Position numbers and translations under genes: made by a program. Below, piece by piece: positions 1-5,638 of a DNA stretch of 7,260 nt (position 1 is the stretch's first letter; every line of letters starts with the position of its first letter). Below the pieces are notes generated by a model, which searched no databases, was not told the origin of the DNA, and was given only the letters and a program-made list of their open reading frames with translations. The DNA comes from Clostridia bacterium (lineage in GTDB: Bacteria > Bacillota_A > Clostridia > Oscillospirales > CAG-272), in assembly GCA_017500625.1 (NCBI GenBank), contig JAFVYX010000178.1, positions 1-7,260 of the forward strand, written 5' to 3'.

Positions 1-750
1 GGTGCCAAGATCGCTATCATCGACCGCAACAAGGAGGCGGGTGACGCCGTTGTCGCCCGTATCCGTGAGGCGGGCGGCACGGCCATCATGGTCCCCACCG
101 ACTGCCTGGATCCCGAGAGCCTGGAGGCGGCCCACGCCACCGTTCTTGCCGAGCTTGGCGAGGTGGACATCCTTGTGAACGGCGCCGGCGGTAACAACCC
201 CCGTGCCACCACCGACAACGAGTACTACGAGAACGACGAGCTTCCCGATCCCGACAAGAAGGACTTCTTCTCTCTGAAGCCCGACGGCATCCGCTTCGTC
301 TTTGACCTGAACGTGACGGCGGCCTTCCTCACCACCCAGATCTTTGCCAAGGGTATGGCGAAGTCGGGCAAGGGCGGTAACATTCTGAACATCTCCTCGA
401 TGAACGCCTACCGTCCCCTCACGAAGATCCCCGCGTACAGCGCCGCCAAGGCCGCGGTCTCCAACTTCACGCAGTGGCTGGCCGTTCACTTTGCCGGCAC
501 GGGCGTCCGCGTGAACGCGATCGCTCCCGGCTTCTTCGTTTCCAAGCAGAACCGTGCGCTCCTCTTCAATGAGGACGGCACTCCCACCGCCCGTACGGGC
601 AAGATCCTGGCCGCCACGCCCATGAAGCGCTTTGGCGAGGCCGAGGAGCTGCTGGGCGGTCTGCTCTGGCTCCTTTCCGACGGTGCCAGCTTTGTCACCG
701 GTATCGTTCTCCCGATCGACGGCGGCTTCTCCGCTTACTCGGGCGTCTGA
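1..750 (+). CDS. uxuB: SDR-family D-mannonate oxidoreductase (fructuronate reductase), 5' end missing
   Basis: This is an NAD(P)-dependent short-chain dehydrogenase, probably interconverting D-fructuronate and D-mannonate in cytoplasmic hexuronate catabolism. The frame is open from base 1 and gives 249 residues to the TGA. The family is usually about 275-285 residues, so the N-terminus with the TGxxxGxG nucleotide loop lies upstream. Visible features, numbered from the first codon in the window, are the VDILVNGAGG strand (about 55-64), catalytic Ser in NISSMNA (132-133), the YSAAK pair Tyr146 and Lys150, the RVNAIAPGFF cofactor segment, and the C-terminal DGGFSAYSGV. An acidic insert rich in Asp, Glu and Tyr after NNPRATT, followed by GIRFVFDLN, and the KQNRALLF segment resemble the Bacillus subtilis YjmF/UxuB group from memory rather than generic SDRs. 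Uronate neighbours such as uxuA, if present, would be upstream. The SDR call is firm; the substrate is inferred from motif resemblance. Confidence 0.85.
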   Translation, partial: GAKIAIIDRNKEAGDAVVARIREAGGTAIMVPTDCLDPESLEAAHATVLAELGEVDILVNGAGGNNPRATTDNEYYENDELPDPDKKDFFSLKPDGIRFVFDLNVTAAFLTTQIFAKGMAKSGKGGNILNISSMNAYRPLTKIPAYSAAKAAVSNFTQWLAVHFAGTGVRVNAIAPGFFVSKQNRALLFNEDGTPTARTGKILAATPMKRFGEAEELLGGLLWLLSDGASFVTGIVLPIDGGFSAYSGV

Positions 751-764
751 TTTCTGACCTTGGG

Positions 765-793
765 AGCAGGTCCTGCCGCATGCGGGACCTGCT
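765..793 (+). other. Strong RNA hairpin between uxuB and hppA
   Basis: AGCAGGTCC at 765-773 pairs perfectly with GGACCTGCT at 785-793. The stem extends inward through a T-G wobble, G-C and C-G to a five-base loop (777-781). It starts 15 bases after the uxuB stop and ends 23 bases before the hppA start codon. No run of T follows on either strand, so it is not a standard intrinsic terminator. It may be a weak terminator, a 3'-end stabiliser for uxuB mRNA, or a processing or attenuation element in the hppA leader. The fold is clear from pairing; its role is unknown. Confidence 0.6.
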
Positions 794-803
794 TACTGCA
801 TAT

Positions 804-809
804 AAGGAG
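804..809 (+). promoter_or_regulatory. hppA ribosome binding site
   Basis: AAGGAG lies 7 bases before ATG 817. It decides the start. The same frame is open upstream to a TTG at 760, but that longer reading adds 19 residues encoded by the hairpin and has no ribosome site of its own. Confidence 0.85.
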
Positions 810-816
810 TAACGTT

Positions 817-2901
817 ATGTTTAAGGAAACCTACCTTCCCCTGATCCTTGTGGCGTTTGCCGCGGCGATCACGCTTTGCTACGTGTTCGTCCTTTTCCAT
901 AAAGTCTCGCGTCTGAAGATCGAGAATGCAAAGGTGGAGGAGATCCACAAGCACATTCACGACGGCGCCATGACCTTCCTCTTCCGCGAATACAAGCTCA
1001 TCATTCCCTTTGTTGCCGGCGTTGCCGTTCTGCTCACCGTGCTGGGCTTTATCCCCGCGCTCCGTGACGCTGAGGGCATTGGCTGGCAGGCGGCGATCTG
1101 CTTCGTTGTCGGTGCCTGCTTCTCGGCGTCGGCCGGCTGGATCGGCATGTTCATTGCCACCAAGGCCAACGCGAGAACCGCCGTCAAGGCCGAGCGTGAG
1201 GGCATGTCGGGCGCGCTCAAGACCGCCTTCTCGGGTGGTGCCGTTCTGGGCCTTTCGGTCGTCGGCTTCGGACTTTTCGGCCTTACGATGATCTCGATCG
1301 TCGTTTGCCTTATCACGGGGACCCTCGCCTCGGCCGTCCAGATCCTGACGGGCTACAGTCTCGGCTGCTCGCTCATCGCGCTGTTTGCGCGTGTGGGCGG
1401 CGGCATTTACACCAAGGCGGCCGACGTCGGCGCTGACCTTGTGGGCAAGCTTGAGGCCGGCATTCCCGAGGACGACCCCCGTAACCCCGCCACGATCGCC
1501 GATAACGTTGGTGACAACGTGGGTGACATTGCGGGTATGGGCTCCGACCTGACCGAATCCTACGTCGGATCGATCATCTCCTGCCTGACGATGGCGCTCT
1601 TCACGGGCAAGACGGGGGCGTTCCTTCTCTTCCCCATTCTCCTTTGCGGCGTGGGCGCCCTGGCCTCGATCATCTCGGTGCTCATCGTACGTGCGAGAAG
1701 CTGGAGCGATCCGCACAAGGCCCTGAACATTGCCACCTACATTGCCACGGGCATCGTGGTGGTGGCCGCCGTTCTTCTCTCGGTCTTCTACGTCCGTGAC
1801 TGGCGCCTGATGGTCTCGGTCATCTCGGGCCTTCTCGCCGGCATCGGCGTCGGCTTCATTGCCGAGCTTTATACCTCGGACGAATATTCCTCGGTGAAGC
1901 GCATCGCCAAGGAATCGACCACGGGCCACGGTACCAACATCATTGCCGGTCTTGGCGTTGGCATGAAGTCCACCTGGCTGACGATCGCCTGCCTTGGCGC
2001 CGCGATCGCCCTCGGCTACTTCTTCGGCGGTAGCTACGGCATTGCGCTGGCGGCTGTCGGTATGCTCTCCACGGTCGGTATCACGGTCTCGGTCGACGGC
2101 TACGGCCCGATCGCCGATAACGCGGGCGGCATTGCCGAGATGTCCGAGATGCCCCACGGCGTGCGTGAGATCACCGACAAGCTGGACGCGGTCGGCAACA
2201 CCACCGCCGCGATCGGCAAGGGCTTCTGCATCGGCTCGGCCACGCTGACCTCGCTCGCCTTTATCGTTTCGTTCATTGAAGCCGTGAAGCGGTACGTTCC
2301 CGGCTTTGAGATCTCGCTGGCCGATCCCAAGGTGCTGATCGGTATGCTGGTGGGCGCCATGCTCCCCTACCTCTTCAGTGCGCTGGTCATCGGCTCTGTC
2401 GGCCGCGCCGCCAACAAGATGGTCGATGAGGTGCGCGCCCAGTACGAGGCGCACCCCGAGATCCTCGAGGGCAAGCTGGCTCCCGACTACAACCGCTGCA
2501 TCGACATCTCCACGAAGGCCTCTCTCCGCGAGATGATCGTGCCCGGCATCATTGTGCTGGTGGCTCCTGTGGCGGCGGGCTTTATCCTCGGTGCCGAGGG
2601 TCTTGGCGGCCTTCTCATCGGCGGTCTTGTCTCTGCCATTATGCTGGCCGTGTTCATGGCGAACGCGGGCGGTGCCTGGGACAACGCCAAGAAGTACGTG
2701 GAAGCGGGCAACTTCGGCGGTAAGGGCAGCGATACGCACAAGGCCGCCGTCACGGGCGACACCGTCGGCGATCCCTTCAAGGACACCGCGGGCCCTGCCA
2801 TGGATATTCTCATCAAGCTGATGTCGGTCATCTCGCTGGTGCTGGTGCCGGTGCTGGTGAAATGCACGTCGCTCTGGGATCTGATCGTCAATCTGCTTTG
2901 A
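817..2901 (+). CDS. hppA: K+-dependent membrane-bound cation-translocating pyrophosphatase
   Basis: This integral membrane pump couples hydrolysis of pyrophosphate to two phosphates with export of Na+ and/or H+, saving energy from biosynthetic PPi. The protein has 694 residues, close to the bacterial norm of about 670-730, with many hydrophobic segments (family usually 16 helices). Hallmarks include DVGADLVGK (Asp203, Lys211), EDD at 218-220, the doubled DNVGDNVGD loop, GYGPIADNAGG near 428-438, and the C-terminal GDTVGDPFKDTAGP. GNTTAAIGKG carries Ala464 and Gly467, the pair typical of K+-dependent enzymes; K+-independent ones have Lys/Thr there. Glu247 in SDLTESYVG matches the gate glutamate of Na+-pumping homologues, so Na+ transport is plausible, though residues alone do not settle the ion. 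The ATG is chosen for its AAGGAG site. An intrinsic terminator follows directly, so hppA ends its transcript. Confidence 0.97.
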   Translation: MFKETYLPLILVAFAAAITLCYVFVLFHKVSRLKIENAKVEEIHKHIHDGAMTFLFREYKLIIPFVAGVAVLLTVLGFIPALRDAEGIGWQAAICFVVGACFSASAGWIGMFIATKANARTAVKAEREGMSGALKTAFSGGAVLGLSVVGFGLFGLTMISIVVCLITGTLASAVQILTGYSLGCSLIALFARVGGGIYTKAADVGADLVGKLEAGIPEDDPRNPATIADNVGDNVGDIAGMGSDLTESYVGSIISCLTMALFTGKTGAFLLFPILLCGVGALASIISVLIVRARSWSDPHKALNIATYIATGIVVVAAVLLSVFYVRDWRLMVSVISGLLAGIGVGFIAELYTSDEYSSVKRIAKESTTGHGTNIIAGLGVGMKSTWLTIACLGAAIALGYFFGGSYGIALAAVGMLSTVGITVSVDGYGPIADNAGGIAEMSEMPHGVREITDKLDAVGNTTAAIGKGFCIGSATLTSLAFIVSFIEAVKRYVPGFEISLADPKVLIGMLVGAMLPYLFSALVIGSVGRAANKMVDEVRAQYEAHPEILEGKLAPDYNRCIDISTKASLREMIVPGIIVLVAPVAAGFILGAEGLGGLLIGGLVSAIMLAVFMANAGGAWDNAKKYVEAGNFGGKGSDTHKAAVTGDTVGDPFKDTAGPAMDILIKLMSVISLVLVPVLVKCTSLWDLIVNLL

Positions 2902-2907
2902 TCTTGT

Positions 2908-2940
2908 AAAACGGTGGGAGATTCCCACCGTTTTATTTTT
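2908..2940 (+). terminator. Intrinsic terminator after hppA
   Basis: AAAACGGTGGGA (2908-2919) and TCCCACCGTTTT (2923-2934) form a perfect 12-bp stem with a 3-base loop, and the T-rich tail TTTTATTTTT runs to 2940. It begins 7 bases after the hppA stop. It separates hppA from the next unit, which has its own promoter 20 bases downstream. On the minus strand the stem is followed by only four T, so it should work mainly in the plus direction. Confidence 0.95.
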
Positions 2941-2959
2941 CAAAAAGGGACTTTTCCTC

Positions 2960-2988
2960 TTTACATTTTTTTGCCCGTATTGTATAAT
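2960..2988 (+). promoter_or_regulatory. Sigma-A type promoter for the nagA-led unit
   Basis: TTTACA (2960-2965) and a perfect TATAAT (2983-2988) are separated by exactly 17 bases, in an AT-rich gap that stands out from the GC-rich genes. The first base of the -35 box is supplied by a CT-rich stretch; five of six match TTGACA. Transcription should start near 2995. That falls after an in-frame ATG at 2993, which argues that nagA begins at GTG 3029. The spacer contains a run of seven T (2966-2972). A second TATAAT at 2999-3004 has no matching -35 box. Confidence 0.85.
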
Positions 2989-3011
2989 TATTATGCGCTA
3001 TAATATTTCCG

Positions 3012-3020
3012 AAAGGCGAG
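3012..3020 (+). promoter_or_regulatory. nagA ribosome binding site (imperfect)
   Basis: AAAGGCGAG ends 8 bases before GTG 3029. It is an interrupted Shine-Dalgarno sequence, but it is the only purine-rich candidate downstream of the predicted transcription start. The alternative ATG at 2993 has only the AT-rich -10 region in front of it. Confidence 0.6.
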
Positions 3021-3028
3021 AAAATATC

Positions 3029-4180
3029 GTGAGTAAAAAAATTATAGAAAATGCCAAGGTCGTTCTGGAAACGGGAATCCTCTTTGACGGTGTGATCGTC
3101 ACCGAGGGCGATAGAATTCTGGCGGTCGGCAAGCGCGGCGAGGTCACGCCTCCCGACGGCGCCGAGCGCATTGACGCCCACGGCGCGTACGTCGGCCCCG
3201 GATTTGTCGATATCCACGTACACGGCGGCAACAACCTTTCCACCTGCCTCGATGCGGTGGAGGCGTGCGAATTTTTCCTGCGCCACGGCACCACCTCTCT
3301 TCTGGCAACACCCGCTTACAGCATGGGCTTTGATGAATTTATCGCTAACGTCCGTGCCGCCAAGGCGGCTATGGGCAAAGCACGCACCCTGCGCGGGCTC
3401 TACCTTGAGGGCCCCTACACCAACGGCAAGTACGGCGCCAATGCCCACCGTTACGCTTGGTATGGGCAGCTGAAGCCCGAGCAATACACGGCACTGGTCG
3501 ATGCGGCGGGCGATGCCGCCCGTGTGTGGACGATCGCTCCCGAGAGAAAGAGCGAGGGGCTTTGCGGCTTTATGGAGTACGCAAGAAGCGTTCAGCCGAG
3601 CGTTGTGTTTGCCGTTGGCCACAGCGAGGCGACGCCCGGCGAGATCCGTGCCCTCGGCAAATACCGCCCGACGCTCCAGACTCACTCGATGGACGCCACG
3701 GGCCGTCTCCCCGTTTCCGAGGGCACGCGTGCCGTCGGCCCCGATGAATACTGTTTCCACGAGCCGAGCGTGTACTGCGAGATGATCTCCGACTCGCTGG
3801 CGATCCACGTTCAGCCCGAGATGCAAAAGCTCCTCATTCATACGAAGGGCGTGCATCACGTGGTGCTGATCACCGATTCGACGGTAAGAGACAACCCGAA
3901 TCCGCCCGAGCTTTCTCACGTGCCCGACCTCAACTTTGACGACCGCGGCGGTATCTCGGGCAGCAAAATGACGATGGAGCTTGCCTGCCGCAACGTAATG
4001 ACGCACACCACCTGCGGCATTGCCGAGGCGTTTATGATGGCCTCGGGCAACCCCGCGCGTGCGGTTGGCCTTGACGATGAGATCGGCTCGATCGAGGTCG
4101 GAAAGCGCGCCGACCTTGTGTTCTGTGACGATATTTTCAACGTCAAGCAGGTCATGCTTGGCGGCGAGATCGTAGTGTAA
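3029..4180 (+). CDS. nagA: N-acetylglucosamine-6-phosphate deacetylase family amidohydrolase (NagA-like)
   Basis: This cytoplasmic metal-dependent amidohydrolase probably removes the acetyl group from GlcNAc-6-phosphate, or a related N-acyl sugar phosphate, in amino-sugar catabolism. From GTG 3029 it has 383 residues, the normal NagA length. Family motifs in order are PGFVDIHVHGG (His63, His65), EGPY (Glu127, metal ligand), APE, GHSEAT (His198), THSMDA (His219), LITDS (catalytic Asp283), GSKMTM (about 311-316) and the C-terminal NPARAVGL, GSIEVGKRADLV. The frame is open to ATG 2993, but that codon sits at or before the predicted transcription start. Several substrate-side motifs differ from textbook NagA: THSMDA for THxxNAM, SDSLAIHV for ADGxHV, and KYGANA for KKGAH. 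The fold and metal chemistry look secure, but the exact substrate may not be GlcNAc-6-P. The downstream hydrolase is tightly coupled. Confidence 0.85.
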   Translation: MSKKIIENAKVVLETGILFDGVIVTEGDRILAVGKRGEVTPPDGAERIDAHGAYVGPGFVDIHVHGGNNLSTCLDAVEACEFFLRHGTTSLLATPAYSMGFDEFIANVRAAKAAMGKARTLRGLYLEGPYTNGKYGANAHRYAWYGQLKPEQYTALVDAAGDAARVWTIAPERKSEGLCGFMEYARSVQPSVVFAVGHSEATPGEIRALGKYRPTLQTHSMDATGRLPVSEGTRAVGPDEYCFHEPSVYCEMISDSLAIHVQPEMQKLLIHTKGVHHVVLITDSTVRDNPNPPELSHVPDLNFDDRGGISGSKMTMELACRNVMTHTTCGIAEAFMMASGNPARAVGLDDEIGSIEVGKRADLVFCDDIFNVKQVMLGGEIVV

Positions 4181-4184
4181 GGAG
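4179..4184 (+). promoter_or_regulatory. Ribosome binding site overlapping the nagA stop codon
   Basis: AAGGAG uses the last two bases of the nagA TAA and lies 6 bases before ATG 4191. This arrangement favours translational coupling of the two genes. Confidence 0.8.
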
Positions 4185-4190
4185 AGAGCT

Positions 4191-5555
4191 ATGAAGGATT
4201 TTCAGGTAGGATACGCCTCGGTCGATATCACCCCCCCCCTCGGCTCGGCGATCAACGGCTATTACGTGCCGCGCTACGCCAAGGGGATCCTCGATCCCCT
4301 GACGGCCAGTGCGCTGGCGCTGACGCTGGGCGAGCAGACCGTTGTGCTGATGAGCATCGACAACTGCCTTTTCTCCCGTGCCTTTGTCCATCGCTGCAAT
4401 AAGGCGATCGAGAAAGCGACGGGGCTTTCGGGCGATTGCGTGATGATCACGGCCACGCATACGCACACGGGGCCCTTCTGTGAGCCCACCACGATGTTTG
4501 AGACCGACGATGCGCCCATTCTGGCCTACGGCGAGTTCCTGGTTTCCCGCGTGGCCGATGCCGTAGCGCTGGCGCTCGACGACCGCCACCCCGCCCGTAT
4601 GGGCTATATCGTGGGCACGGCGCCCGAGAGAGTGGCTTATATTCGCCGCTACAAAATGAAGGACGGCACAACGATGACCTGCCCGCCCATCGACGACCCG
4701 AACATCGATCACCCGATCGGCACGCTCGATCAGCGCGTGAACGTTCTCCGCTTTGACCGCGAGGGGGCCCCCACCGTCATTCTGATGAACTACGGTCTGC
4801 ACGCCGACTGCGTGAACGGCGAGCTTCTCTCCCCCGACTGGCCCTGCGAGATGGCCAAGACGCTGGAGAAAGCACTGGACGGCGTTAAGACGATGTTCAT
4901 CAGCGGCGCCGCCGGCGACGTTGGCAGCACGAACGTCCACCCGAAGGACGGCGATATGAACGACACCGAGATCAGCTTTGACAACGAGATGAAGAGCCCC
5001 GGCATGGCGCGCTTTGTCGGCCGTGCGTTGGCGGGCACCGTCCTCCAAGTCTACGACAAGGTCAAGTACGTTCCCGTCGAGCGACTCAAGATCCAAAAGC
5101 GCGAGATCGCGGTGGCGGCCAACGTCCCCGCCCGTGAGGATCTGCCGCGCGCCCACGAATACAAGCGCCTGCACGATATGGGGCGCGACGACCTCATTCC
5201 CTACTCTGCCATGGAGCTGACGACCGTGGTCGCCGAGGCGCTCCGTATGTGCCGCCTGGAGAACGGCCCCGAAAGCTTCCCGATGGATCTTACGGGCGTT
5301 GTGATCGGTGAGGTGGCGCTCCTCGGCATTCCCGGCGAGCCCTTTACCGACATTGGCGTTGGCATCAAGAAGACCGAGGGCTACGGCCTCATTCTCCCCT
5401 GCGCGCTGTCGGGCGGCTATGAGGGGTATTTCCCCATGCAGTCGGCGTATGACGAGGGCGGCTACGAGGCCCGCACCTCGGTCTTCCGTGCCGGCGTTGC
5501 CGAGACGATCGTCAAGGAGGGGCGTACGCTTCTTACCGATATGAAGGAGGCGTAA
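4191..5555 (+). CDS. Neutral/alkaline ceramidase-family Zn hydrolase, cytoplasmic form
   Basis: This is a predicted zinc-dependent amide hydrolase of the neutral/alkaline non-lysosomal ceramidase N-terminal family, 454 residues. N-terminal DITPPLG (12-18) opens the domain. ATHTHTGP supplies His90 and His92, GLHAD gives His204 with SPDW after it, SGAAGD (239-243) is the conserved active-site loop, PGEPF gives Glu383, and GGYEGYFP gives Tyr410 and Tyr413. These fall in the order of the zinc ligands His, His, Glu and Tyr known for bacterial ceramidase. Unlike true ceramidases it has no signal peptide or membrane segment and lacks the usual C-terminal extension, so it should act in the cytoplasm. 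Sphingolipids are therefore not an obvious substrate; an N-acyl sugar or other small amide is my guess. It is probably translated together with nagA. A C9 tract lies at codons 14-17. Confidence 0.85.
   Translation: MKDFQVGYASVDITPPLGSAINGYYVPRYAKGILDPLTASALALTLGEQTVVLMSIDNCLFSRAFVHRCNKAIEKATGLSGDCVMITATHTHTGPFCEPTTMFETDDAPILAYGEFLVSRVADAVALALDDRHPARMGYIVGTAPERVAYIRRYKMKDGTTMTCPPIDDPNIDHPIGTLDQRVNVLRFDREGAPTVILMNYGLHADCVNGELLSPDWPCEMAKTLEKALDGVKTMFISGAAGDVGSTNVHPKDGDMNDTEISFDNEMKSPGMARFVGRALAGTVLQVYDKVKYVPVERLKIQKREIAVAANVPAREDLPRAHEYKRLHDMGRDDLIPYSAMELTTVVAEALRMCRLENGPESFPMDLTGVVIGEVALLGIPGEPFTDIGVGIKKTEGYGLILPCALSGGYEGYFPMQSAYDEGGYEARTSVFRAGVAETIVKEGRTLLTDMKEA
4231..4239 (+). repeat. Poly-C tract (C9) near the 5' end of the ceramidase-like gene
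   Basis: Nine consecutive C encode part of the conserved Thr-Pro-Pro-Leu of the DITPPLG motif, 41 bases into the gene. It is the longest single-base run I see in the window. A length change of one base would shift the frame just after residue 16. Proline is commonly CCC in these genes, so biased codon use alone could produce the run. Confidence 0.9.
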
Positions 5556-5565
5556 GCCAAAAGTT

Positions 5566-5613
5566 CCCCCGCGATGAAGAAATCGCGTGGGATCGGGCAA
5601 TACTCCGTACGGA
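5566..5613 (+). other. Two dyad symmetries in the leader between the hydrolase gene and ldhA
   Basis: CGCGAT (5570-5575) pairs with ATCGCG (5582-5587) across the loop GAAGAA, and after a single-base bulge CCC (5567-5569) pairs with GGG (5589-5591). Twelve bases later TCCGTACGGA (5604-5613) is a perfect 10-base palindrome flanked by two copies of ATACT (5600-5604 and 5613-5617). Neither is followed by a T run, so neither looks like an intrinsic terminator. The first may stabilise or attenuate the transcript; the second could be a repressor half-site pair or a short hairpin. The function is not established. Confidence 0.5.
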
Positions 5614-5624
5614 TACTTGAGTTT

Positions 5625-5630
5625 GGGAGG
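5625..5630 (+). promoter_or_regulatory. ldhA ribosome binding site
   Basis: GGGAGG ends 8 bases before TTG 5639 and decides that start. A TGA at 5618-5620 closes the frame upstream, and the next in-frame ATG is codon 84, far inside the conserved fold. Confidence 0.8.
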
Positions 5631-5638
5631 ATCGCCAT

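Noticed and set aside
797..806. TGCATATAAG as a -10 box for hppA
   Set aside because: No -35 box lies at the right distance, and the site overlaps the ribosome binding site, so a transcript starting there would lose its leader.
760..816. Longer N-terminus of HppA from TTG 760
   Set aside because: The extra 19 residues are encoded by the hairpin and have no ribosome site. ATG 817 has AAGGAG at ideal spacing and gives a typical N-terminus leading into the first membrane helix.
1498..1530. Short tandem repeat encoding DNVGDNVGD in hppA
   Set aside because: This doubling is a conserved substrate-binding motif of all membrane pyrophosphatases, not a local repeat expansion.
793..2943. A 716-codon open frame on the minus strand covering the whole of hppA
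   Set aside because: Its product is rich in His, Arg, Asp and Gly, with no recognisable domain, and it mirrors the codons of hppA. Strong G/C bias at third positions removes stop codons on the opposite strand. The plus-strand frame has unmistakable pyrophosphatase motifs.
2933..4006. A 357-codon minus-strand open frame opposite nagA
   Set aside because: It has low-complexity Arg/His-rich sequence and no domain, and it ends in the hppA terminator and nagA promoter region. It is an antisense shadow.
5556..5638. Riboswitch or small RNA before ldhA
   Set aside because: The gap is only 83 bases, and the two short dyads do not resemble any riboswitch core I know. It is kept only as a possible operator or hairpin.
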